Assembly: GCA_963739645.1 (NCBI GenBank)
Contig: CAVUBM010000074.1
Coordinates: forward strand, 1-64,000
Direction of reading: 5' to 3'
DNA length: 64,000 bases
Source: JASHPR01 sp963739645
GTDB taxonomy: Bacteria > Actinomycetota > Actinomycetes > Streptosporangiales > Streptosporangiaceae
The translations under genes and the position numbers were made by a program. Positions 7,953-16,808 of this stretch are shown one piece after another. Within the stretch, counting starts at the first letter, position 1. Every line of letters begins with the position of its first letter. Under the pieces are notes generated by a model, which was not told the DNA's origin, ran no database searches, and saw nothing but the letters and a program-made list of their open reading frames with translations.

Positions 7953-9275
7953 ATGAGGCGATCCGCTATGGCCGGAGCAGTGTCGGCGGCGGGGACCATG
8001 TTGGCGCCGCTCTAGGCTTCTGGCCGGTTCTCGGCGATCATCAAACGTGGCGGCTGGAAAGCCGCCCTGGCCAGGCTGGGTGCCGCTGTCCTGCTCGCGG
8101 GCGGCCTCACGGTCATCACCGGCGGCCCGTCGCAGGCAAGCGTCCTGCACTGCGGTAGCGTGATCATCGCGAACACGACGTTGACCAGCGACCTGCTGAA
8201 CTGCCCGGACAACGGGATCGTGATCGGCGCCGACAACATCACCCTTGACCTCAACGGGCACGTCATCGCCGGTGACGGGACGTCAGTTCCATCATGTCCG
8301 GCCGACCTGGCCTGCGACGTGGGAGTTGAAAACTTTGCCGGGCACAGCCACGTCACGATCACGGGCGGCTCGATCCGGCAGTTCGACGTAGGGGTCATCG
8401 TCGGCGACGGCGCGGTCGGCGACCACATCCGCGATCTGGCGATCTCACACACCAACGGCGTCGGGATCGTCGTCAGTCAGACTACGAAAACTGTCATCGA
8501 CCACAACGTCATCAGTGATCCCGGCGTCAGCGGGGTTGTTCTCTTCGGGTCCGCGGAGCCGCTGATTTCCTCGAACGTGGTGTCGGGAAGCACCGGCTAT
8601 GCGATGTTCCTCGTGGACAATAGCAACGGCCTTATCCAGTACAACAGGCTGACCTCAAGCGAGCATGGCTTCGCGGTCGGCGGCGCCAGCAACCTGGTCC
8701 GGAACAATGTCGTCACCAACAGCCTCGGCAGCATCGACGTCTTCGACGGCTCCACGTCGACCCGGGTCGAGTTCAATAGTCTCCGCGACGTCGGCGACGG
8801 CATCCTCGTGGGCGTCGCCTTCGGCACCCTCGTCGACCACAACCTGGTGAACCGTACCGGCGGGGACGAGCGGGGCGGCTTTGGGGTGTCTCTCGACGGC
8901 TCCGTGGGCACCACGGTCGACCAGAACACCGTCAACGCCACCGGCCCCGGCCCCGGCATCTACGTCGCCCATCTCGACGCCCCCACACCGCCCAAAGACA
9001 ACCGCATTACCCGCAACGTCACGACAAGCAAGAACGCCGACGGGATCCTTGTCGATCCTGACGCGACCGGCACCCTGTTGTCGCGCAACCTGGCAGTCCA
9101 CAGCGGCGATGACGGCATCGACGTCCGCGCCCCCGGCACCACGGTCACGCTTAACATCGCCAACGCCAATCACAACCTGGGTATCTCGGCGGTCCCAGGC
9201 GTCATCGACGGTGGCGGGAACCGGGCAGCGGGTAACGGCAACCCCGCCCAGTGCACGAACATCGTCTGCGCATAG
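7953..9275 (+). pseudogene. Secreted right-handed beta-helix repeat protein with in-frame amber stop
   Basis: From 8160 the frame encodes about 370 residues of short parallel beta-helix coils, such as DNITLDLNGHVI, NHVTITGG-like turns, VIDHNVISDPGVSG and LVRNNVVTNS, as in NosD/pectate-lyase-like extracellular proteins. Conserved sequence continues upstream of 8160, through a hydrophobic segment (ARLGAAVLLAGGL) and the mature start SVLHCGSVIIANTT, to TAG at 8013. On the other side of that stop the same frame goes back to ATG 7953, which has a strong AGGGGGG ribosome-binding site. A nonsense mutation in the leader is the simplest reading. GTG 8160 would give a product without a signal peptide. 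Confidence 0.7.
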
Positions 9276-9536
9276 CCGAGACCCGCCTTATGACCACCGG
9301 AAGAACGACCAGTGTGAGCAGACAGCAGCGACCGTAGATCACGACGGATCAGATGCTGACCAGCGGAGGCGTGCCACATCCGTGCCAGAACGGGCGGAAA
9401 ACGACGGTCACCAGGGGTCACCCACGGGCAACCCGGACGGCCTTGGACCTGGGCACGCGCAGGTCGACGCCCTGCCTGAAACGAGCTTCTAGCCAGCCGG
9501 TCACCTTACGCCAGCTCTTGCGCCCGCGCCCGCGGA

Positions 9537-9651
9537 GCGTTGCCGAATTTAGCCGTATTAGATCAAGCGGCGCCGCTGCGCGGCGCCGGGTCCGGCGCTC
9601 CCCGCGCCGGGCTCTGGCCTCTTGGGAGGCCCCGCCCGGCGCGCCCGCGCC
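9537..9651. repeat. Dispersed GC-rich hairpin repeat R1, copy A
   Basis: One of four related sequences (others near 18140, 21966 and 24071). The shared order is TTGCCGAATTTAGCC, GATCAAG-CGGC, a self-complementary GC-rich block, GGGCTCT-GCC, then TTGGGAGGCCCGCCC. This copy supplies the C-terminal codons of the adjacent membrane-protein gene. Confidence 0.65.
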
Positions 9652-10475
9652 GTCCCATCCGGAGCGATCCGATGATCTGATTGGCTCCCGGCATCGCAAC
9701 TCCAGCGCAGACAGGCGGGTTTCGTGAGTCCCGTCGCCGATGTCCAGCTTCTACGCCCGGCAGCGTCCGGTGCGCCCGGTCTGGCTAACGCCCCGGCTGC
9801 CGGGTCAGGAACGGGCCGGGACTGCGGCCGGGGCCGGGCCCGGGCACCGAGCACGATCAGCACGATCGCTATCAGGATGAGCACTATGCCGCCGATGAGC
9901 AGGCCGATACCGATCGCAAACGAGTGCGGAATGGTCAGATCCAGCCCTCCGGCGAAGGCCACCGGGGCAGCAGCGTCGGTGTTCATCACGACCACCCGGT
10001 AGGAGCCGGAAGTAACGGTCCACGTCAGGGTCGGATGGTTTCCGCTCGCCTTGGCCACCCAGAACGACTGAGATCCGGGCGGCGGTGGTGTGGCGGTGCC
10101 GCCCTGGCGGGCAAGCGTCAGGCGAAACGGCGTCACAGACACATCGGTTGCCACATCATGGCTGACCCCGCTGAGATAGCGGTCCACCGCGCTCGCTGGG
10201 CCGATGCCCAGGAAGAGGCGATGCCCGGCCCCAGTCGGCGTGGCCGTGATACGCAACCGGACGCTGCCAACGACGGTCTGCGCACCGGATGCGCCCTGAA
10301 TCAAGCCAGCCGGTGATACCAGGGCGCGGGTCGGCGTCGACACCTGCTGCACGCCCGAACTCAAGGTGTCATTCGACCCGAACAATGCCATCAGCGCGCC
10401 GCCACCGATCGCGGCCAGCGCGCCGATCACGAGCAGCACGACCCCGAGCACGATCAGCACAACTCGCCTGGCCAT
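9558..10475 (-). CDS. Two-TM membrane protein whose tail is encoded by repeat R1
   Basis: A 305-residue protein of unknown function. It begins with a membrane helix (VVLIVLGVVLLVIGALAAIG), has a roughly 150-residue extracytoplasmic domain with beta-rich sequence (TLTWTVTSGSYRVVVMNTDA), and a second helix (GIGLLIGGIVLILIAIVLIV). After a Pro/Arg-rich stretch the last 60 or so residues are low-complexity Arg/Gly/Pro and fall inside repeat R1. The repeat has probably replaced the original 3' end. The first 230 residues look like a genuine protein; the tail does not. Confidence 0.6.
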   Translation of the reverse strand: MARRVVLIVLGVVLLVIGALAAIGGGALMALFGSNDTLSSGVQQVSTPTRALVSPAGLIQGASGAQTVVGSVRLRITATPTGAGHRLFLGIGPASAVDRYLSGVSHDVATDVSVTPFRLTLARQGGTATPPPPGSQSFWVAKASGNHPTLTWTVTSGSYRVVVMNTDAAAPVAFAGGLDLTIPHSFAIGIGLLIGGIVLILIAIVLIVLGARARPRPQSRPVPDPAAGALARPGAPDAAGRRSWTSATGLTKPACLRWSCDAGSQSDHRIAPDGTARARRAGPPKRPEPGAGSAGPGAAQRRRLI

Positions 10476-10507
10476 GGCGCCTCCCCAAGTCGAGTGCAGC
10501 TCAAACG

Positions 10508-10800
10508 CTAACAGAGAGCAGTCGAGCGGACCAGGGGCCGCGATCGCCTGGGTTGCCCCTCCAGAGCCGTAAACGCTGGCCTGCAGACAGCGGGCTGGGT
10601 GCGCACCACGACGGTGGCGGTGGGGACGCGAAACACCTCATGCGTGCTCGCGAGGTACAAGAAGGCCGTACCGTTCGACTGCCCCAAGTACATGAGGCAA
10701 CGACCGGCCAGCGGTCTCAGGTCCGCCGCGATTTGGTTGCTCGTCCAGCTGACGGTCGCATCTTCGGCTCCGCACGTCGTGATCCGGAAACCTAAGTTAA
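10508..10800 (-). pseudogene. Possible gene remnant
   Basis: A stop-free minus-strand stretch with coding-like codon use includes LAGRCLMYLGQSNGTAFLYL and THEVFRVPTATVVVRT. I cannot identify it and no convincing start or ribosome-binding site precedes it; the flanking residues look random. I treat it as a likely fragment. Confidence 0.25.
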
Positions 10801-10884
10801 TAGCACGACGGCGACCATCTGCCAGACTGCCGCCACGCCGCCCGCCCCATTCAGGGCGGCGCTGGTTCGACCTGCTCGGGCATC

Positions 10885-11448
10885 TCAGTACTCCCAGTTG
10901 GCGTACTCGGGACGGCGGCCCTTCATGTCCTCGAACAGCAGCACCATGCGGTCGCAGAACCAGGCCTTCGCACACTGCACGATCACCAGGCCGGTGACCA
11001 CATCCAGCAGGCGCAGCTCGACCAGCCCGTAGGCCAATACGGCCAGGCCGAACAGCTGGAAGGCATAGGTCACGTTCGGCACCCGGGACTGCCTGAACTG
11101 CTCGGGGATCTCGGCCTTGTTCCGGTCAGCCCAGATGCGCTCGCCAAAAACCGCCCTGGAAGCCCAGTTCCTGGTCGAACGTGGCCTGGGAAACAGCCGC
11201 GGGTTAACCATCATGAAGACTAGCGACAGGGCCACGGGGACCAGCGACCACCACCCGATCCAGTCCCGGCTCCACACCGAGACCGCCAGCAGCGGCAGCA
11301 CCGCGAACCGGGTCCAGACGCTGACCGGGTTGGCATGGCGCATCCAATTCTCGCCGCCGAGCCCGAACGCCTTGATGAGCTTGGTTTCCCTATTGACCCT
11401 AGTCGTCTCCGAATTGACCCTAGTCGTCTCCGACGATGATGTGCTCAT
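10885..11448 (-). CDS. DUF6653-like membrane protein
   Basis: A 187-residue integral membrane protein. The core MRHANPVSVWTRFAVLPLLA, WIGWWSLVPVALSLVF, NPRLFPRPRSTRNWASRAV and GERIWADRN matches what I recall of the DUF6653 family, which has no known function. Four hydrophobic segments are visible. The N-terminus contains an exact 7-residue duplication (ETTRVNS/ETTRVNR) from a 21-bp tandem repeat, an oddity not expected in the family. Family name recalled, not verified. Confidence 0.65.
   Translation of the reverse strand: MSTSSSETTRVNSETTRVNRETKLIKAFGLGGENWMRHANPVSVWTRFAVLPLLAVSVWSRDWIGWWSLVPVALSLVFMMVNPRLFPRPRSTRNWASRAVFGERIWADRNKAEIPEQFRQSRVPNVTYAFQLFGLAVLAYGLVELRLLDVVTGLVIVQCAKAWFCDRMVLLFEDMKGRRPEYANWEY
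11392..11433. repeat. Perfect 21-bp tandem duplication
   Basis: Two exact 21-bp copies (11392-11412, 11413-11433) within the first codons of the DUF6653-like gene add seven residues without changing the frame. A slippage-prone site. Confidence 0.8.
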
Positions 11449-12151
11449 GGTGACTTCCCTGGAGGATGGAATGCGGATGTGGCCTCGCCTGCGGCCCGGA
11501 ACTGCGGAGCGCGACCGGCGACGCTGAGGTGTTGGTGGTGGTGCTCATCCGGCCCCTTTACTGGTGTCACGGGACGACGGTTGCCTCCCCGGTGGCAGCC
11601 CGCCCAAGACCAGAGTCACTTTGTCCGGGTATGGCGAAACAGGCCCCGCCCGCTGCATAGCAGGCCAACGCGCGCCTGTGAAAGCGCCATGCAGGTGCTG
11701 TGAAGACGGGATGGAGAAGTGCGCTATCTGCGCACTGGGGGCCGGGCACGCACCGCACCGCTTGCTCGATAGTCACCCGGCGGGCCATCTCGATGGGCGT
11801 TACTGGCCGCCGTCGTCATGCGCATCGACGGGCGCGGTACCCCCCGGATCACGAAGGCTGGATCAGGAGTCCGCGGGAAAGGCGCAAGGACCCTGGCTCG
11901 CATCAGATCCGGGGATGGCCCGCTGAGTGTACGTGTCCGCCCCTCCAGCCTCAAGCGCAACTGTAACCGCAGGACAACGAGCACAGGTAAAAGTACCTGG
12001 TGAACGTACACGCGAAGTCACGCTTGACCCTGGAGCCTCTGCGAACACTCCGGTCAGAAGCCAAGGGCCAGGCAGCAGCCTGCCCGGACCGGACGCGGGC
12101 CATCCCCTGCAAGGTGCGGGTCGGCTTGCTACCCGACGATCTGCGCCGAGT
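11449..12151. other. Non-coding or decayed region with a rearranged repeat module (R4)
   Basis: No gene is supported. Short frames exist on both strands without recognisable proteins. The segment 12023-12111 is similar to 18540-18625, sharing CCAAGGGCCAGGCAG and GGGCCATCCCCTGCA. Confidence 0.4.
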
Positions 12152-12273
12152 TGACAGCAACGGTGACAGCAACAGCAGCGACCAACGGCAAGCGGCAGCG
12201 ACCGGCGACAGCGCATAACACTCGCACGATCCGCGCCAACTGGGGATATGTCCGGCCTGAAAAGCAGACGGTC
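12152..12273. repeat. Dispersed repeat R2, copy 1
   Basis: A 122-bp sequence starting TGACAGCAACGGTGACAGC and ending CCTGAAAAGCAGACGGTC. It recurs almost unchanged at 21183-21304 and partly at 18293-18371. The third copy lies just upstream of a tRNA-Gly attachment copy, suggesting R2 comes from the end of an integrative element. Confidence 0.7.
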
Positions 12274-12463
12274 GGCGATGAGTTCTGTAAGCCGCAACTG
12301 CTGCCATGACGGTGGACAACACCTGACACACATCGAAGCTCAGGAGGTCCGCCGCTCCGACCCCGTGCACGGCCCCAAGGCGGCCACCGTCCTCGCCGAG
12401 CCGCTGATCGCCGTCACCGCCACCGGCACAGTTGTGGTCCCGCCTGGGCTTGCCCGCCGCCGG

Positions 12464-12997
12464 TCAGACCGACGCGCCTGGCCGCAGCGCCTGCTCGGCG
12501 GGAAGGTGGCCGCGCAGCGTCCTGGACCGGACGAGCAGGCTGGCAGTCCTGGTCAGCAGCATGGCGATGGCCAGGAAGATCAGCGAGTCGACGAGCACGT
12601 CGCCGGTCACGCGCTCGGTACGCAGCCAGCTGCCGAGCTGCCGGGAGAATTCGTGGCTGGAGCCGTAGGCGAACCACAGCCGGGCCCCGACGACCACCAC
12701 CCACAGCACCGCGTAGGGGACCCCGGCGCGGCTGTAGGCGCTGCCGTCGGGGTTCACCGAGACCCGCATGAGCGCGCTGGCCACCAGGCCCAGCAGGATC
12801 CCGGCGCCGACCGCGGCCAGTTCCAGCCACAGCTCGTTCCCCGAACCGCTCGCACCCTTGAGCCAGAACGCCGCGACCACCGCCGCGATGATGACCGGGC
12901 GCAGCAGGCGTCTGACGGTGATCTTCCGGTAGCCCAGGTCCGCCTGGAGCACGGCGGCCAGCACGACGAGGTTGATTATCCACACGCTGGCTGACAT
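12464..12997 (-). CDS. Four-TM integral membrane protein
   Basis: A 177-residue protein from ATG 12997 (MSASVWIINLVVLAAVLQAD). Membrane segments are visible at about residues 4-18, 30-46, 56-75, 95-112 and 135-152, alternating with Arg-rich loops (YRKITVRRLLRP, VRSRTLRG). The layout resembles CcdC/DUF1453-type membrane proteins of Gram-positives, but that is only a resemblance. It stands alone, with unassigned sequence on both sides. Function unknown. Confidence 0.6.
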   Translation of the reverse strand: MSASVWIINLVVLAAVLQADLGYRKITVRRLLRPVIIAAVVAAFWLKGASGSGNELWLELAAVGAGILLGLVASALMRVSVNPDGSAYSRAGVPYAVLWVVVVGARLWFAYGSSHEFSRQLGSWLRTERVTGDVLVDSLIFLAIAMLLTRTASLLVRSRTLRGHLPAEQALRPGASV

Positions 12998-13376
12998 GGC
13001 TGTCACCCTCCCTGCGCGTTGACGTGCGTGAACAGGGGGGCGATCGCTCGGCGCAGCCAGGCCCATCCTGCTCCGAATACTCCCTTCTACCTCTTCCCGC
13101 CTCGCAGCGGAAGCCCCCGCGGTCGGCTGATTCCCGCTTCGGTGGTCAAGCCGAGCTGAGGCTGGCCGTTGTCATTCCCTGGGGTTCGGCGCTCACCTCT
13201 GGCGGCGTGGCCCGAGATCCACTTGTCCGCTCGGCCACGCGTGCGATGCGCTCTGCACTCGCAGGGCGGACCGATACAGCAGCCGAGTACAGCAACGGCC
13301 CCTGACAACCGCCACCCACCACGAACGCCAGCACACCGCGCTAGCTGGGTCGACAGACGAACGTCCAGGGGCGCCG
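12998..13376. other. Intergenic region
   Basis: About 380 bases between two minus-strand genes. I see no supported gene or clear terminator. Confidence 0.35.
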
Positions 13377-14549
13377 CTAGTTCGGGACGAAAAGGCCAGG
13401 TGCTAACGCCGGGCAGAGCAGCGCGGATTCATCTGGCGGCTGCCCGATAGGACCGCGTACGGAAATGACCTCGATGTGAGCGCCGTTACCGCTCGCCGTG
13501 ACGATCGTCACGTAGTTGAGAATGAGTCCCTGGTGGCCCCAGAACCGCCCGCACGGGAGGCTGGTGGCGAAAATGCCCAGGCCGTCCTCGCTGAAAATGC
13601 CCAAGGAGCCTGGCACCGTTCGCGTCATCTTCGCCAGCGAAGCCCGGGAGACCAGGTGACCGGACAGCAGAGCCGAGAAAAAGCGGGCCAGGTCCCGGGC
13701 GTCGGAGACGATCACTCCTGCCGCCCATCGGAGATTCGGATTGGTGCCCGGGTCATGGAGGTCCGGTAGTCGCCGTGTTGTCGCCAGCTCGGTTCGGCTG
13801 AGTGCGAGCGGCTTGAGGATACGCTGCCGGAGTTCCTGGCCGAACGGGTGCCCGGTTACCTTTTCGATGACGAGCCCGAGCGCGATGTAATTGGTGCTGG
13901 AGTAATCCCACTGGCTTCCCGGCGCGAACAGCAGAGGCTGGGAGGCCGCCAACCGCAGCGCGTCGATCGGCCTGATACCCGGCGATCGCTCGGCCTGGTC
14001 CATCCAAGAGGAGTAGTAGGTGTAGTCGACCAGGCCGGAGGTGTGCTGGAGAAGCTCACGGATGGTGATCGTGCCTCCGGCCGGCATGACGCCGGGCAGG
14101 TAGCGGCCCACGGGATCATCCAGGCCGATTCGCTTCTGATCGACGAGCTGGAGCACGAGCGTGGCGGTGAACGTCTTCGTTACGCTCCCGATCCGGAACC
14201 TCTGGCCCGCTGCCGGAGGCGCTGTCCCGGCGGTGGCCACGGTGCTGTGACCGTGATCCGAAACGAAAACGATCACGCTGGCGGCGCCGGAGCGGGCAAG
14301 CTGCTGCGCGGCAGTGCGGGCTCCGGCTGGCGAGGATGCGCCCGGCCGGGGGCTTGCGCATCCAGCCAGGGCCAGTGCGGCCATCGCCAGAACCATCAGC
14401 AGCACAGTCCCGCGGCCCGCAGCGGTGCTGATCTTGAACCGACGTCGGGCTTCGATCTGCTTAACCGCCTGCTGGCGGGCAAGCTCCTCGCTGTCGGCCG
14501 GAACATCTGAGCCGATGCCTGCGAGCCTGTCATCAAGGATCTTCGGCAT
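13377..14549 (-). CDS. Membrane-anchored beta-lactamase/DD-peptidase-like serine hydrolase
   Basis: About 390 residues. The N-terminal 45 residues include an Arg-rich amphipathic part (ARQQAVKQIEARRRFK), then a membrane segment ending LALAGCAS, which may be a lipobox. The rest is a class C beta-lactamase / D-alanyl-D-alanine carboxypeptidase fold: the nucleophile SxxK in IGSVTKTFTATLVLQL, RELLQHTSGL, a YSSTNY box and a GHQGL box in place of HxG. ATG 14549 is preceded by GGGAGGGG. Likely an extracytoplasmic penicillin-recognising hydrolase or esterase. A cupin gene precedes it on the same strand. Confidence 0.8.
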   Translation of the reverse strand: MPKILDDRLAGIGSDVPADSEELARQQAVKQIEARRRFKISTAAGRGTVLLMVLAMAALALAGCASPRPGASSPAGARTAAQQLARSGAASVIVFVSDHGHSTVATAGTAPPAAGQRFRIGSVTKTFTATLVLQLVDQKRIGLDDPVGRYLPGVMPAGGTITIRELLQHTSGLVDYTYYSSWMDQAERSPGIRPIDALRLAASQPLLFAPGSQWDYSSTNYIALGLVIEKVTGHPFGQELRQRILKPLALSRTELATTRRLPDLHDPGTNPNLRWAAGVIVSDARDLARFFSALLSGHLVSRASLAKMTRTVPGSLGIFSEDGLGIFATSLPCGRFWGHQGLILNYVTIVTASGNGAHIEVISVRGPIGQPPDESALLCPALAPGLFVPN

Positions 14550-14647
14550 CTCGACCCCTCCCTCGCGCCGGGAGCCCACCGAATTCCTTGATAGCCCATA
14601 CCACTCCACTTGACAGGCCCGGATCTCGCTAGCCCGCCGCCTGGCCG

Positions 14648-15010
14648 TTACCGCTTGGCGTAGTCCGCGAAGCCCTGCCAGTCGATCACGACACAAGGCT
14701 CGTTACCGACGACCCACGCGTCGTGGCCGGGTGGCATGATGGCGAAATCCCCCGGGCCGTACTCCATCTCTTCCCCATCGTCCATGACGACATTCATCCG
14801 GCCGGAAATGAAGTAGCCCATATGGGCAGCCTGGCAGCTGTCCGTCTCGGCGATCGGCTTCACGTGCAGTGACCACCTCCAGCCCGGCAGGAAAGTGGCC
14901 CGGCCAACGCCGCCTTCTTTCATGTCCACCAGCTGGAGCTGGCCCGTGCCGCCCTCGAACGGCCGGGTCTCTTCGGGTGAATCGAGGCTCATGCGAACTA
15001 GACCTGCCAT
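14648..15010 (-). CDS. Cupin-domain protein
   Basis: A 120-residue single-domain cupin. The two cupin boxes are visible as WSLHVKPIAETDSCQAAHMG and YGPGDFAIMPPGHDAWVVG, giving a small beta barrel. The metal-binding His pattern is incomplete, so binding of a ligand rather than catalysis is possible. ATG 15010 has a strong AGGAGGGGG site. The sequence AAHMGYFISGRMNVVMDDG is close in style to the second cupin at 19862 (APHMGYVLKGKYGM), so the two are probably related members of one family. Confidence 0.8.
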   Translation of the reverse strand: MAGLVRMSLDSPEETRPFEGGTGQLQLVDMKEGGVGRATFLPGWRWSLHVKPIAETDSCQAAHMGYFISGRMNVVMDDGEEMEYGPGDFAIMPPGHDAWVVGNEPCVVIDWQGFADYAKR

Positions 15011-15151
15011 CTTGACCCCCTCCTGCGTCGATGTTCACGTCCTTCTGGCCGATCGGCCATGACGACAGCGAGGCACGCCGATATGCAGGCCGGATGCGGA
15101 GGGTATGGAGATCACGTGAAGGCACCAGTCACAGATCATCCGTGCTGCAGT

Positions 15152-15274
15152 TCGATGACCGAAGTCCCGGACGAGATCTTCGCCGACCTCACCCAAACAG
15201 CCCTGACCCGCTACGGATTCAGCATCCAGCCGCACCGCTTCGCCGTCACCGGCCTGTGCTCCGGCTGCCAGTGA
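15152..15274 (+). pseudogene. C-terminal fragment of a Fur-family regulator
   Basis: The last 40 or so residues (MTEVPDEIFADLTQTALTRY, then GFSIQPHRFAVTGLCSGCQ) match the end of Fur/Zur proteins, including the CxxC zinc site before the stop. The DNA-binding domain is absent upstream. A gene remnant next to an attachment site. Confidence 0.6.
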
Positions 15275-15564
15275 CAATCGAACAGACCCAGGTCCGGGCC
15301 ATGATCCGGAAGATACACGGAATGATCCTGGCCAGGAGCGACGACGCCGACTGAGTAGACGCAGGTAGATCGCAAAAATCGCTGGATCGCGCTGGCGGCC
15401 TCCGGAGCCGTGTACATGCCCTAGGGATGGCCCTACAACGGCCCTAGAACGCAGAGGATCACGGGGGTAAGCGCAGGACACTGAAGGGAGCCCGAAGAGC
15501 GCGCATCAGGCGTATGCCCAGGTCACAGCGGCAAGGCTGCTACTTGGGCGGGAAGGCCGACACT

Positions 15565-15609
15565 CTGACACGGAAGAGGTCACTGGTTCAAATCCAGTAC
15601 GGCCCACCA
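15565..15609 (+). repeat. tRNA-Val(GAC) 3' half, attachment-site copy 2
   Basis: Identical over 45 bases to the copy at 5190, and similar for about ten bases beyond (GGTCACAGC against CGTCACAGC). No tRNA 5' half is present. It would be the right end of the 5.2-15.6 kb element and the left end of the next one, whose decayed integrase lies immediately to the right. Confidence 0.85.
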
Positions 15610-15678
15610 GGTCACAGCCATATCTTCGGATCTCTGACCGACCATTCGGCCGAATGACAGCAGAAGTGACAGCAACGG

Positions 15679-16310
15679 TCACTTCGGATCGGTTCCGAAA
15701 AGCGCGTCGAGCTTGGTAAGCGCCACCCGTCGGCTCGCGTCGTCGGCCCCGGTGTAGATCTCCATCGTGACCGCGATCCGGGCATGACCAAGGATCTCCA
15801 TCGTGTCCCGAGGCGGGACGCCAAGGTCCTTGAGCAGGGTGGCCGTAGTATGCCGCAGGCTATGCAGCCGGATCGAGCGCAGGCCATACGACGCGATGAT
15901 GCGATGGAAGGACCGCGCTAGATTCCGCGGTTCGACCGGGCGACCAGTGCGCGTGGTGAAGATCAGATCGTGGGCGGTCCACTCATGTGACGCAGCGCCG
16001 ATGACCTTCAGCTCGGCATGCTGGAGTAGCAAGCTGCGCGCCATCCCGAGCAACGGCAGGTCGCGACGGCCAGCGTTGGTCTTGACCGGACCGAGCTGAA
16101 GTCGGCCTCTGGCCGCAGCAGCTGCTGGCGAATGCGGAGAACACCGTGGTCCAGATCCACATCATGCCAGCTAAGTCCGAGGACCTCTCCGCGGCGCAGG
16201 CCATAGACGAGCAGCAGGACGAACGCCGGGTATAGCCGGTCATCACGTGCGGCTTGCAGGAAGGCGCGCACCTCACCGGGCGACCAAGGCTGCTGCCGGG
16301 CCGGGCGATC
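15679..16310 (-). pseudogene. Truncated, frameshifted tyrosine integrase
   Basis: Two overlapping frames together give the C-terminal half of a tyrosine recombinase. The first runs WSPGEVRAFLQAARDDRLYP, VYGLRRGEVLGLSWHDVDL (first catalytic Arg) to RPEADF. The second resumes with LGPVKTNAGRRDLPLLG and contains RLHSLRHTTATLLKDLG, ILGHARIAVTMEIY (catalytic Tyr). One missing base near 16097 explains the switch. The N-terminal half is absent; upstream sequence passes into a GntR-type gene on the opposite strand. It lies 70 bp from tRNA-Val copy 2, so it is the relic integrase of that element. Confidence 0.8.
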
Positions 16311-16681
16311 AGGAGGCAGCGAGGCGCCCCGCGTACTTGCAGGTGGCTGACGAATTGCGGGACAGCATTGACAGCGGGGGGCTCAAGCCGGGCGAGCGCC
16401 TGCCATCGGGCAGGGACCTGGCCCGCCGCTACGGCGTCGCGCCCATGACCGTCAGCCACGCGCTTGACGTCCTGCGCGGCGAAGGGCTCGTCGAGGCGTA
16501 CCAGGGCCGCGGAGTCTTCGTCACCGACCACCAGGCAGCAGGAGGCAGGAGCCGCGCCAGCGGGCGGCAAGACCCGGCCATCAATTCGCTGCGTGAGGAC
16601 CTGGACCAGCTGGCCGCCAGAGTGGCACGGATCGAGCGCATCCTCGCGGACGGCTCCAGCACGGAGGCAGCCCCGCCGTGA
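16247..16681 (+). CDS. GntR-family regulator with damaged 5' end
   Basis: From about residue 28 this is a compact GntR winged-helix protein: AYLQVADELRDSIDSGGLKP, GERLPSGRDLARRYGVAPMT, VSHALDVLRGEGLVEAYQGR, then GVFVTD. A C-terminal coiled-coil-like segment (LREDLDQLAARVARIERIL) follows. No ATG or GTG lies near the expected start after the AGGAGG at 16311; the only upstream start (GTG 16247) is inside the antisense integrase fragment. A recombination junction probably removed the native start. Such regulators are common in actinomycete integrative elements. Confidence 0.6.
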   Translation: MRLAGRRAPHRATKAAAGPGDQEAARRPAYLQVADELRDSIDSGGLKPGERLPSGRDLARRYGVAPMTVSHALDVLRGEGLVEAYQGRGVFVTDHQAAGGRSRASGRQDPAINSLREDLDQLAARVARIERILADGSSTEAAPP

Positions 16682-16808
16682 CCTCATGGCCTCGTACCTT
16701 GCTTCGAATAAGACGACATACGTGCAGGAAACCAGCTAGGCCGATCGGGGAACACCCCTCCCAGCCCCCCTCTCACCCCCCTTCAACCCCCCTTCCGGGG
16801 CAGATCAC

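Noticed and set aside
11564..11926. Possible Cys-rich protein (MEKCAICALGAG)
   Set aside because: No ribosome site, and residues after the first 20 are unstructured low-complexity; overlapping frames on both strands look equally random.
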